A stretch of DNA of 64,000 nt. Origin: Legionella sp. Lineage in GTDB: Bacteria > Pseudomonadota > Gammaproteobacteria > Legionellales > Legionellaceae. The DNA lies in NCBI GenBank assembly GCA_031291095.1, contig JARLJR010000008.1:80367-144366 (forward strand), in the 5' to 3' direction. The translations under genes were made by a program, and so were the position numbers. Under the pieces are notes generated by a model. It did no database searches. It was given only the letters and a program-made list of their open reading frames with translations, and was not told where the DNA came from. Below, piece after piece: positions 24,221 to 34,100 of the stretch; within the stretch, counting starts at the first letter, position 1, and the number at the start of each line of letters is the position of its first letter.

Positions 24221-25459
24221 CTACACGTTGAGATTTGATTTATACCAATCTTTACCATCCACTAATCGTGCGACCATCATGCTACCCACCGTATTACAGG
24301 TAACATTAAGCATGGTGGCTAAAGGGTCAATAATGATACTGATGGCAGCAATCGCAATTAAAACCGAGGGGGGAAAGCCATAGACACTTAATATGAGTAA
24401 CTCACCTAACATCCCACCACTAGGAATGGCTCCCATAACGGTGCCTACTAATAAGGAAACCCCGATGGCCGTAAGCAGTACGCTTGCACCAGAAAAATCC
24501 CAATGAAAAATTCCAAATAAGAATGCAATTTTAAAAATACCGCCAATAACGGAGCCTTCTTTATGAATAATGGTACCTAAGGGAATTACCGTTTCATATA
24601 TCTCAGGAGAAATACGCATTTTTTTCGCAGCCATTAAGTTGGCAGGAATACTGGCCGCACTGCTGCAGGTGGCAACGGAGGTTACTGATGGCAGGAAAAT
24701 AGCACTCCAAAATAATTTAACACCCTGCATTTTTCCTGCAATGTAGGCATACACCGTAAAACCAAAGACAAAATATAAGAGCGTATAGAAATAATAAAGT
24801 CCGGCAATACGCAGATAATTTTCCATTAGCTGGGGACCGAGTTCATTGATTAATACTGCAAAGTAGGCAAAAAAACCTATAGGCGCGTAATACATGATTA
24901 GGGTAAAAACCCGCATGAACACTTCCTCTCCAGCCTGTAAAAAGTCAATAAATACCCGTCCCTTTTCGCTTAGGTGCGAGGTGGAAATACCGACTAAAAG
25001 AGAAAATACGATTAAAGCTAAAATATGCTGATGTGATAGCAAGTGACTAAAATCTTTTACCGTAAAGATGCCGGCAATTTGACTACTAAAATTAGCGGTA
25101 TTCGCTGGAATTTGAGTTGCCAGCGGTAAGGTAATACCTTGTGCCGGTGGGAACATTTTAACGACAAGCAGCGCATAAATAGCGGCGATTAAACTGGTAA
25201 AAAGAAAGACAATAGCCATATTAAAAATGATTTTACCCAGCTTTCCCATGGAGCCGAGTCGTGCAATGGCAGAGGTCACACTGAAAAAAATCAAAGGCAC
25301 AATGGCGGTGAAAATCAGGTTCAGAAAAATTTCACCGAACGGTTTTAAATAAGGGGTAATGGAACCAAAGTAACAGCCAGTCAATCCTCCCAGCAAAATA
25401 GAAGAAATTAAAATAAAAGGAAAAAAATAAGTTCCCAGAATTTTTTTTGCTGCAGCCAT
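24221..25459 (-). CDS. SLC1/DAACS-type dicarboxylate or amino-acid:cation symporter
   Basis: A 412-residue inner-membrane symporter of the glutamate/aspartate/C4-dicarboxylate family (GltP, DctA, SstT relatives). The hairpin-1 signature appears as SVTSVATCSSAASIPANL, and the region PLGTIIHKEGSVIGG and the C-terminal DPLATMLNVTCNTVGSMMVARLV are typical. In well-studied members the last segment contains N-x-x-G-D/N and binds the amino group. The ATG at 25459 is chosen because AAGGA lies about nine bases upstream; an earlier TTG lacks this. The substrate is not predictable from this reading. Confidence 0.87.
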   Translation of the reverse strand: MAAAKKILGTYFFPFILISSILLGGLTGCYFGSITPYLKPFGEIFLNLIFTAIVPLIFFSVTSAIARLGSMGKLGKIIFNMAIVFLFTSLIAAIYALLVVKMFPPAQGITLPLATQIPANTANFSSQIAGIFTVKDFSHLLSHQHILALIVFSLLVGISTSHLSEKGRVFIDFLQAGEEVFMRVFTLIMYYAPIGFFAYFAVLINELGPQLMENYLRIAGLYYFYTLLYFVFGFTVYAYIAGKMQGVKLFWSAIFLPSVTSVATCSSAASIPANLMAAKKMRISPEIYETVIPLGTIIHKEGSVIGGIFKIAFLFGIFHWDFSGASVLLTAIGVSLLVGTVMGAIPSGGMLGELLILSVYGFPPSVLIAIAAISIIIDPLATMLNVTCNTVGSMMVARLVDGKDWYKSNLNV

Positions 25460-25600
25460 GGAGTGATTTCCTTCTATTTTCGGCAGGGATTTTAAGGCTT
25501 CGTATTTTATACCCAAGGTAATGCAAATGCTATTTTTATACTTTGGGATAGAAGAGTTGTTCCTAAACTAAAAATAATGCGCGAATATAAAACACATATA

Positions 25601-25629
25601 TTGATTTAAATATTTACATGCTGTATAAT
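25601..25629 (+). promoter_or_regulatory. Sigma-70-type promoter
   Basis: TTGATT (25601-25606) and TATAAT (25624-25629) are 17 bases apart, 37 bases before the ATG at 25666. GAGGG at 25656-25660 is the ribosome site. Confidence 0.65.
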
Positions 25630-25665
25630 TCGTGCTGCCTACATAATTAAACCGCGAGGGTACTT

Positions 25666-27168
25666 ATGCCTGCTATTGACGTTGTTCGTTACACGCCATC
25701 TGAGTTACAGTCCTGGGATATTGCATTAAAAAATAATCAAGCACTAATTCTTAATCATACCAATCGTATTAACCAATATCAGCTCGTTTTAACTCCACTA
25801 GAAGAGGAATTACAACGAATAGGCCAGACAATCAATGAAATTCTTGCAGCATTAAATGTGGATACCGGTGTATCTCTTGATGTGTCGGCTTATCTCAATC
25901 CAAACTATCATCCTCCTCGCCATGGCGACCATAATACTAATTATCGAATTATTGATTTACAACGCCAATTAACCTCTTTGGATCAACAAAGGAAAGACCG
26001 TGTTAATGATATGTTACCTTATCAAAATAACATCCGTCGCTTAACCCAAGACCTGAATAAATTAATCTCGCAGAATGAACTGATACAGCAACGGATTGAA
26101 TCAGCAAATTTGTTCTTACATGTATTGTGCTCTAATCCACGTGCCTTAGTAATGGAGTTACGTGACAAATTACTCGCTGCGGTAAATGCTTATGAAGATA
26201 AGCATATGAGCAACCAATCATTGGCCGTTCGCAGCAGTTTGCATGCAATTCATAATGGCTTAGATCTTTTAATTGCTGATGTAAATGATTTAAGGGTACA
26301 GCAACAAAATTATTTACGATTATGTGGCTTTTTAGCGGATATATATTCCCGAGTACAACAAGAAAATAAAGATGATGTTTTTCTCAGTACTCTGGAAGAA
26401 GTTATTAATACCACGCATATAGATCCCCGAGAAGATCTTTTAGACGACCTAGGTATTTCATTTAATGCTATGGCTTGGTTTCGGGCTACGAAAAAAGAAC
26501 AACGTCGAATTTTGGCAATTACAGAGTCAGAATTAAACAGCGAAGAAGTTGCAAGATGTCAGCAAATGATGGATCGACTATTGGATAATTCGTTACCACA
26601 GGCTACCTATTTACAACAGAGTATTAGACAAAGCGCTCAAGCGATTGATATTGAAATCTGTGAGAAAATCCGTAGAAATGAGTCTATTGACTATCATTTT
26701 TATATCTGTTTGGCCAATACCTTGATGCAATTGCATCATGACGGCAGTAACTCACGCGCAGCAGGGCGTTTGTTTCATATGGCAGAACAAGCAACGGGGG
26801 CTTCTTCATTAGGTAAGAAACTGTTAGGCGCTTTAATGGTTGTCTTAGGTGCCGTGATGATCACTACGAGCGTTTTAGCCTTTGCATCTTCTCTAGGTAG
26901 CACTTCTGCTCTTAGTATTTGGGGCAGTGCTTTAGGACTTAACCTTATCCAAACCCAGGTTGCGGCTCTTAGTTTGAGTTGTTCTATAACGGCGGCAGTT
27001 GGTACCGGGCTCACATTTTGGGGCTCTCGTACGATAGGCGCTAGTACGCGACAAGGCTTGTCACAAGATTTGATGGAAACGTATGATGCGGTACTGAAGG
27101 ATATAGGCCCCACTGCTCCTTTGGCTGATGAGCAACCCAGCTATTATGCTCAGCCGATGTATCATTAA
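25666..27168 (+). CDS. Coiled-coil protein with C-terminal membrane hairpin, candidate Dot/Icm substrate
   Basis: A 500-residue protein that I do not assign to a family. Residues about 15-330 are mostly helical with coiled-coil runs (QLTSLDQQRKDRVNDMLPY; RRLTQDLNKLISQNELIQQR). Two hydrophobic helices at about 384-405 and 415-445 form a hairpin near the C-terminus, followed by a short tail rich in Pro, Gln and Tyr (YYAQPMYH). There is no signal peptide. This layout, with its own promoter and no operon partner, is common among Legionella proteins exported by Dot/Icm, but export is inferred only. A clear promoter and ribosome site precede the ATG. Confidence 0.6.
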   Translation: MPAIDVVRYTPSELQSWDIALKNNQALILNHTNRINQYQLVLTPLEEELQRIGQTINEILAALNVDTGVSLDVSAYLNPNYHPPRHGDHNTNYRIIDLQRQLTSLDQQRKDRVNDMLPYQNNIRRLTQDLNKLISQNELIQQRIESANLFLHVLCSNPRALVMELRDKLLAAVNAYEDKHMSNQSLAVRSSLHAIHNGLDLLIADVNDLRVQQQNYLRLCGFLADIYSRVQQENKDDVFLSTLEEVINTTHIDPREDLLDDLGISFNAMAWFRATKKEQRRILAITESELNSEEVARCQQMMDRLLDNSLPQATYLQQSIRQSAQAIDIEICEKIRRNESIDYHFYICLANTLMQLHHDGSNSRAAGRLFHMAEQATGASSLGKKLLGALMVVLGAVMITTSVLAFASSLGSTSALSIWGSALGLNLIQTQVAALSLSCSITAAVGTGLTFWGSRTIGASTRQGLSQDLMETYDAVLKDIGPTAPLADEQPSYYAQPMYH

Positions 27169-27261
27169 TTTCTTCATTGCTACATTTAATTAAGCTCTAT
27201 AATCTATTGTATGAAACAGGAGATATAGGGCTTAATATCGTCACTTAAATTTTCATAGGAA

Positions 27262-28563
27262 ATGAAAATGCAAGAGAAACAAAATTATTTTTTTAGAACT
27301 AGGACGTCAAAAAAAACATCCACTCATCAGGAATATGGGATTCAAATTCCTTCTCTAATTGATATTCAACAAATGCGCGAAATGCCTGCTGGTGCCCAAG
27401 AGGATCAATATCAGCGTTTAACGCATATGGCAAAAAAAATAGAACAAATTCAGTCACAGAATTCTTCGCTACCTATTATAACTACGGACCAAGTTGTACT
27501 CCCTGAGCTATGGAGCAATGTATTTACCGCAATTAGAGAAGGGGATGAGGTTGCTGCACTTGAATGCTTAAGCAAGATCCCCGTACGGGATATGTTGTTA
27601 CAAGCCATACTTACCACCCATTCTTTTGAATACTTGCAAAATTTGGTGCATTATTGCATTCAGGCAAAGGTGAGTGGCGCTCTGGATTTAGATAATGACG
27701 TAGTGATAACTCCAGGAGTGTTCGGGGTTCTGATTAAGGATCTTGCTACCACTTTATCTCATGGAGCCAAACTGCATTTCTCCTTTGGCCTACCTAGCCA
27801 TCACGCATTCAAAAACGAGGGCAGTGGTTTTTGTATCTTGGATAAAACAGCAATTTTAATTAAATACACCGCATTAGCTAATCCAGCCTTAAAATTTCTG
27901 GTGATTGGAACTGATGTTAATCGCGATAATGGCTTAGGCGATGATTTAATAACTACCGCGGCTCATTTGCCGATTTGTCATGTGGATATTTTTGATTCGC
28001 GCGTCTATCCAAGACAAGATCATTCTTTTATCCAACGAAAACTGGGATTCGCAGGTGAGAAAATAAAAGAAGGCATTAGCAGTTGGCGGCATGGTAATGC
28101 GCAGTATTTGGCCGTAGATTTAAGTTTAATTACCCGTCAAAACGAAGAGTTTCATCCCGCTCTTGCGTTTGCTCTACAACAAATGGAAGAGCAAATTACT
28201 AAGGCAAAAAAAGACAAACAGCAAGTCATGATTTTCTTACCAACAGGCTGGGATTCTCACGAGGATGAAACAGCTTATTGTGGTAAATACATTAACAACC
28301 GCATGATGAGCAAACTTGAGGCAAAAAAACAACGCTTTAGTGATGCGGATATGACTATGTTTTATGAGAAAATATTTGGCCTGTATCAAGACAATAAAAA
28401 ATCAATAGCCGGAGTATATTGGGGCTTAGAGGGGGGATATCATCGCCCAATGTATGAAAAGCAAATAACCCTACTGATGAATCAGGTGGTAAACACACTA
28501 ATAAATGAAGATGCAAGTAGTCTTGATGCAGAGCAGCATAATCAAGGTTTTCCAGGCAAATAA
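27262..28563 (+). CDS. Histone-deacetylase-fold protein, LphD-like effector candidate
   Basis: A 433-residue protein without signal peptide. Its second half follows the arginase/deacetylase pattern: His180-His181 (SHHAF) then GSGFCILDKTAI, like the HH...GFCxxNN of HDACs; TDVNRDNG with Asp218 and Asn220 at the metal site (normally D-x-H); GWDSH with Asp331, like GFDAH; and LEGGY with Tyr393. The L. pneumophila effector LphD is, from memory, a deacetylase of similar length with catalytic Tyr392, so this may be its orthologue. Asn220 in place of the His ligand is unusual. AGGAA precedes the ATG; a second Met lies two codons later. Confidence 0.6.
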   Translation: MKMQEKQNYFFRTRTSKKTSTHQEYGIQIPSLIDIQQMREMPAGAQEDQYQRLTHMAKKIEQIQSQNSSLPIITTDQVVLPELWSNVFTAIREGDEVAALECLSKIPVRDMLLQAILTTHSFEYLQNLVHYCIQAKVSGALDLDNDVVITPGVFGVLIKDLATTLSHGAKLHFSFGLPSHHAFKNEGSGFCILDKTAILIKYTALANPALKFLVIGTDVNRDNGLGDDLITTAAHLPICHVDIFDSRVYPRQDHSFIQRKLGFAGEKIKEGISSWRHGNAQYLAVDLSLITRQNEEFHPALAFALQQMEEQITKAKKDKQQVMIFLPTGWDSHEDETAYCGKYINNRMMSKLEAKKQRFSDADMTMFYEKIFGLYQDNKKSIAGVYWGLEGGYHRPMYEKQITLLMNQVVNTLINEDASSLDAEQHNQGFPGK

Positions 28564-28574
28564 CTACATCGTAT

Positions 28575-28830
28575 ACGTCATCCTGAGGAGTTTACGACGA
28601 AGGCTCTCCTGATGTGGGCTCAGAGCCTCATTCAGGAGATCCCTCACGGTGTTCGGGATGACGTCCGTACAAGTTTACGATGAAGGCTCTCCTGATGCGG
28701 GCACAGAGCCTCATTCAGGAGATCCCTCACGGTGTTCGGGATGACGTCCGTACAAGTTTACGACGAAGGCTCTCCTGATGCGGGCACAGAGCCTTATTCA
28801 GGAGGTCCCTCACTGTGTTTGGGATGACGT
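28575..28830. repeat. Tandem array of three family A repeats
   Basis: The first unit (28575-28664) has the full ACGTCATCC start; units two (28665-28747) and three (28748-28830) are 83 bp each and nearly identical, each ending GGGATGACGT. The array fills the space between two converging genes. Confidence 0.88.
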
Positions 28831-28836
28831 ATCATG

Positions 28837-30243
28837 TTAGCTTTTTAATTGATGGTAATAACTTAATGCCTGCGCTCTTGCTTCTTTATGATTAATAATC
28901 GGCTTTGGGTAGTTACCATTCGCATAAATTTTTTCAGAATTGACAGACTCCCAAGGAGCATGAATGGATTGACTGTCTAGTTGAGAAAGCTCAGGCACCC
29001 AATGACGAATATAACGGCCATCAGGATCAAATTTTTGACTTTGTAACACTGGATTGAAAATACGAAAATAAGGCGCGGCATCCACACCACAACCCGCAAC
29101 CCATTGCCAACTGGCACTATTATTTGCCAGGTCCGCATCGACCAGGGTATCTAAAAACCAATCAGCACCTAAACGCCAATCAATCAGCAGCCCCTTCGTC
29201 AGGAATGATGCCACAATCATGCGTACACGATTGTGCATATAACCGGTTGCCCATAATTCTCGCATCCCCGCATCAATAATGGGATAGCCAGTCAATCCTT
29301 TTTGCCAGCAGGTTAATAATTGTTTCTCATTGTGCCAAGGAAATGCATTAAACTCTGCTCTAAAGTTCTCATTGGCAAGATTGGGGAAATGATAGAGTAG
29401 ATAAACTGAAAACTCTCTCCAGCCTAACTCGCTGAGAAAATGCTCTGCCGAGGCTATATCACAATTGGGATCAAGTTTTGCTAATTCAATGGCACGTACA
29501 ATGATTGATGGGCTGATTTCTCCAAAATGCAAGTGAGGTGATAAATGCGATGTCGCATTTTTTATAGGAAAATCGCGATTTTTTTTATAAGCATTCAAAT
29601 GGTGCTCGATAAAGGTATGGAGCTTGAGCTGCGCACCGTCCTCTCCTGGAGTCCAATAATCACTAAATCGAGAAGCCCAATTGAGCTTGGGTAATAAGCC
29701 CCATTCCTCAAGCTCATCGCTTTGAAGCTCAAGGCCGGTAGGTTGTGACGTCAAATGTATAGGTGGTTGAATCGTAAGCGTTTGCTTACAGTGCCTCCAA
29801 TAGGGAGTAAACACTTTAAAATAATCGCCGTTTTTATTTTTAATTGTCCACGGTTCGTGAAGTAAGCTCCCATTTGAACTTTGTACTTCAATTCCTTGTT
29901 TCAACAACGTTGCTTTAATCTTTTTGTCTCGCACAATCGCGTTGGGCTCATAACAGCGATTCCAAAATACAGCGCTCACAGGAACAATCTTGAGTAAATC
30001 TAAAATAATCTCAAGTGGCTCGCCTTTGCGAAGAAGAAGATTTAATCCCAGTTGCTTTAACGAGTGACTTAAGGCGCTAAGACTATGATGAAGCCACCAA
30101 GCTTGAGCTCCTCCTAAGACGCTCGTTTTTTCATCATAAATATACAGTGGAATTACAACGCGATGCTGAGAACAGGCTTCGATAAACGCGGGATTATCAC
30201 TCAATCTTAAATCTTGTCGAAACCAGACTAAGGCAATAGTCAT
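28837..30243 (-). CDS. phrB: Deoxyribodipyrimidine photolyase
   Basis: It repairs cyclobutane pyrimidine dimers using light. The 468-residue product has an N-terminal antenna-binding Rossmann domain (IALVWFRQDLRLSDNPAF) and a C-terminal FAD domain with GYPIIDAGMRELWATGYMHNR and NNSASWQWVAGCGVDAAPYF, including the Trp and Asn residues that hold FAD and the dimer. The ATG at 30243 starts directly before the conserved IALVWFR; twelve extra residues upstream would not fit the family. A GTGAG lies upstream as a modest ribosome site. It follows the acid phosphatase gene on the same strand. Confidence 0.93.
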   Translation of the reverse strand: MTIALVWFRQDLRLSDNPAFIEACSQHRVVIPLYIYDEKTSVLGGAQAWWLHHSLSALSHSLKQLGLNLLLRKGEPLEIILDLLKIVPVSAVFWNRCYEPNAIVRDKKIKATLLKQGIEVQSSNGSLLHEPWTIKNKNGDYFKVFTPYWRHCKQTLTIQPPIHLTSQPTGLELQSDELEEWGLLPKLNWASRFSDYWTPGEDGAQLKLHTFIEHHLNAYKKNRDFPIKNATSHLSPHLHFGEISPSIIVRAIELAKLDPNCDIASAEHFLSELGWREFSVYLLYHFPNLANENFRAEFNAFPWHNEKQLLTCWQKGLTGYPIIDAGMRELWATGYMHNRVRMIVASFLTKGLLIDWRLGADWFLDTLVDADLANNSASWQWVAGCGVDAAPYFRIFNPVLQSQKFDPDGRYIRHWVPELSQLDSQSIHAPWESVNSEKIYANGNYPKPIINHKEARAQALSYYHQLKS

Positions 30244-30275
30244 ATCAAACTCACGAGAACGGAATAGGCGATATA

Positions 30276-30311
30276 TCATCCTGAACGAAGTGAATGCCCT
30301 TCTCAGGATGA
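30276..30311. repeat. Short family A-like palindrome
   Basis: TCATCCTGA (30276-30284) and TCAGGATGA (30303-30311) are perfect inverted arms between the acid phosphatase and photolyase genes, followed by TTTTTTT. It may terminate the phosphatase transcript. Confidence 0.55.
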
Positions 30312-30327
30312 CGTAATTTTTTTAAGA

Positions 30328-31008
30328 CTAGGGTAAGTAATAATAAGGATTCGGTAATTTAAATCCTTTTTCAGCATAGCCCCCGTTTAAATCACTATAC
30401 TGATCCCCAATCGTTGCAATAATGGTATAACCTTTTTGGATAATCAATTCGCGTGTGTGCGATTTAAATGGAATAACTGATTTCTGATTATAATCACTGG
30501 GACGTAAATAAAGTCCGGCCCATTGATGATAACCCGCGCGATGCAAGTTCTTTGCTGTTGCGTTTGCTTCTGGCTTGCGTCTTCCTGTGATAAAGAATAC
30601 CGTTACTCCACGGTTTATGGCATCTTTATATAAATTGAGCGTCGGTTTAATTGCGGGGGACTTCGCGGCCATAACATCTTGATGAAACTCAGCCTTTGTT
30701 CCAGAAAAATCGCGTTTAATCATATAGTTATAATTAGATAAACTGGTTTCATCGATATCTAAAACAATGGCTAGGTTTTTGGGGTTTGTTCTTTTTTTAT
30801 TAATACGCGCTTGTTGATTAATATAGTGCTGTGCTTTTTCAATTACTTGCGTTAAATCTTTCTCATAGCGCCCTGAATCATGATACTTTTTGAGTTCATT
30901 TTTTACACAGGTCAAGTTTGGCGGTTCTGCATAAGTTGGGGTTGCAACAGTAAGCCCAGTAGAAAAGGCTAAGGCCGCGAGTGGCAATTTATTGAGGAGT
31001 AGCTTCAT
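30328..31008 (-). CDS. Secreted acid phosphatase, HAD IIIB family
   Basis: A 226-residue periplasmic or secreted phosphatase. A signal peptide ends at about residue 27 (PTYAEP). The HAD motifs are: I, VLDIDETSLSN with nucleophile Asp84 and Asp86; II, FFITGRR; III, a Lys in the helix following; IV, TIGDQYSDLNGG. This is the class B/IIIB acid phosphatase set (plant-VSP-like). The ATG at 31008 gives a normal signal peptide. It is divergent from smc. The substrate is unspecified; such enzymes often release phosphate from nucleotides or small phosphomonoesters. Confidence 0.87.
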   Translation of the reverse strand: MKLLLNKLPLAALAFSTGLTVATPTYAEPPNLTCVKNELKKYHDSGRYEKDLTQVIEKAQHYINQQARINKKRTNPKNLAIVLDIDETSLSNYNYMIKRDFSGTKAEFHQDVMAAKSPAIKPTLNLYKDAINRGVTVFFITGRRKPEANATAKNLHRAGYHQWAGLYLRPSDYNQKSVIPFKSHTRELIIQKGYTIIATIGDQYSDLNGGYAEKGFKLPNPYYYLP

Positions 31009-31147
31009 TTAAATACCTATGTTTTATCGATGGCGGCATTATACTCAAGATACTTAATAATTTGGTAGTACAATCCCTTGTAAAATGCAGCGTTTTTATA
31101 TTTCCTCAGTTATAATGCGCGCTTATTTTGTTTAAATTGCCAAGGCC

Positions 31148-34100
31148 ATGCATTTAAAGCAATTGAAATTAGCGGGTTTTAAATCCTTTGTCGATCCTAC
31201 TGTAGTGTATTTCCCAAGCCAGTTGGTTGCCGTGGTTGGTCCTAATGGATGTGGAAAATCCAACATTATTGATGCCGTGCGCTGGGTTATGGGGGAGAGT
31301 TCTGCCCGTAATTTACGTGGCGAGTCCATGACGGATGTTATCTTCAATGGGTCTTCCAATCGTAAACCGGTTGGACAAGCCTCGGTGGAATTAATTTTTG
31401 ATAATAGCCTTGGACGCTTAACAGGACCATTCGCCAGCTATGGTGAAATTGCCGTAAAACGTTTGGTGACTCGGGCTGGCGACTCTTTTTATTATTTAAA
31501 TGGCAGTCGCTGTCGTCGTAAAGACATTACCGATATTTTTCTTGGTACCGGAGCGGGGGCGCGAGGCTATTCCATTATTGGGCAAGGCACTATTTCACAA
31601 TTGATTGAAGCAAGGCCTGAAGATTTACGCGTTTTTCTTGAAGAAGCGGCCGGCGTTTCCAAATACAAAGAACGACGTAAAGAAACTTTACAGCGTATCG
31701 CACATACCCGGGAAAACCTTACTCGTGTGGCTGATATTCGTGATGAATTAGATAAACAACTACAGCGACTGGAACGTCAGGCTAAAGCGGCCGAACGCTA
31801 TCTTATTCTTAAAGATGAAGAGCAATTATGTCGTGCTGAAATCTTAGCTTTAAAATGGCGAGATTTTGTAGCACAGCAGCAGGTGAAGCAACGTGAATTA
31901 CAAGATTTAGCGGTTAGTCATGCTGAACAGCAAAGCCTTTTGACTAAGGCAAATACCGAGCGGGTGATCTTCAATGAGAAACTCTATGATGCGGATGAGC
32001 AAACCCAACAAATACAGGCAACTTTTTATCAGTTGGGGACGGAAATTGCGCGTCTAGAAGAAACAACCCAACAACAGGCCCGTGAAAAAAAACGTTTGGA
32101 ACAAGATCAGCAGCAAATGCAAGATGATTGGCAGGTTGCTGAAGAACAATTAAAGCAAGATCAAGAAGAGTTACTCCAGTGCCAGCAAAAAGCGGAAAGT
32201 CTTGATTTGCAATTAGCTAAATTACGCACTCAGTTTAAAGAGCAAGAAGGGCTGTCGCAGGAATCCCAAAAACAACAGGTCCAATGGGATATGCGTTGGC
32301 AAGAAGTGCAGGCACAAGCGAATAACTTGAAAAGAGAGTTTCAAGTGGCGCAAGTGAATGCCCAACATTTGGAACAAAAACAACAACAAACCATAATTCG
32401 TTTGGAAAAGCTTCAATTAGAGCAAGAATCCATATCCATTACTGAATTACAGGAAACCCGCAATGACTTAGAAAAACAGCGGGAAAAATTAATAGAAAAT
32501 CAGCAATTTGATGAGGCTCAATTAAAGGAATGCCAAGAGCATTCCAGCCAATTAAGAACCAAGGCGCAAGAAACAGAACAGCAATTGCATCAATTGCAAG
32601 ATGAGTTTCATCGTGCCAATAGTGAACATGCAGCTTTACAGGCCGCCCAGCGAGCTGCCAGACAAGGAATGCAAACCAATAAAAATGGTGTTAGTGCCTG
32701 GACCGATAAACCGCGCTTAATGGATGTGCTCCAGGTTGAACCCAAATGGCAAGTTGCCTGTGAACGCGTACTGGATGAAGCCTTGCATGCTTATGTCTTG
32801 GAAACCTTTGAGGAATTATGGCCGCAACGAGAAATTTGTGAACGCCAAGGGGAAAATATTGTTACGTTGCGAGCAGTGACAGAGCAAACTACAACTCGCT
32901 CATGCCTCATCGATAAGATACAAGGAACTGTGCCAGCACATGTACATCCATTAGAACATATTTTTACTGCAGAGCATTTTGATGAGGCATTAAGCTGGTT
33001 GCCGGAGTTGGCTGAGTACCAATCGATCATTACACCGGATGGTTTCTGGTTAGGCAATGGCTGGGTTAAGTTCGTTCCTGCCAAGGAGCAGGATGAGTTG
33101 GGCTTACTTGCACGCCAACAGAAGATAGGTGATTTAACCCAGGTCGTGGCTTCACTCGAGCAAAAAATTGCCGCATTAAGAGAACAACGCGATCAATATC
33201 ATCAAGAGGTACAAAAGAGCATCCAAGATATTGAGTTGCAGCAACTAAATGTGAACTCTGGTAATGAAGCATTAAGAACAAACAGTGCGGCATTAAGCAC
33301 CAATGAGCAGGCTATTCTTCATGCTGAAAAGCTTGCCGCAACCTTGGCCGATGAATGTGAAGAATTGCAGATGGTGCTGGAAGAGACTGTTGCTGAGCAC
33401 ATGACAATTAAAGAGCGCTTGCAGGAATTAGAAGGGCAATGTCAGGAATCCGAATTGCAGCAAGAACAATGCCTGCATGAAAAGCAAGAATGGCTCAATG
33501 CCTTAGCCTCACAGAATAAACAGGTGGAGGAAGCTCGCATGGCCTTACACCATGCAGAAATAGAATACGATCGAGAAAAAAATAAAATACAGCAATTGGG
33601 CGATCGTATTGCTCGTGAGCAAGAACGCTTGGATATTCTACAAGAGCGTTTGGAAAGCTTGGCATTACTGTGCTTACAATCAGAAAATCCTGGCACCGAG
33701 CTCAAAGAGCAATTAGAACATCTACTGCTTCAACAAGCCGAAGTAGAAATGCAATTAACCATGAGTCGTGAACAGCAGGCCCAATTGCGTATAGATCTTG
33801 AAGATCTTGAGAAAAATATTTTAAACTGCGATCTTGAAGTCAAGCGAGTGCAAGAACTAATTGGACAAGCACGTATGGAAGAACAAGCTTTAGCTGTTCG
33901 GGCCAGTTCCGTACAAGAATCTTTGGACGAATCCAGTTTGCAGGCACAGGCTGTGTTAGAACAGATTCCTCAAGATATAAGCCAGGGGATGCGCGAAGAT
34001 GAGCTGCTTGCCTTGACTGATAAAATTAAACGTTTGGGGGCGATTAACTTAGCCGCAATCGAAGAGTTCGCGAGCGAACAACAACGTAAAGTTTATTTAG

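Noticed and set aside
28575..28830. CRISPR-like regular repeats
   Set aside because: The units are contiguous 83-bp copies with no spacers between them, and no cas genes are present.
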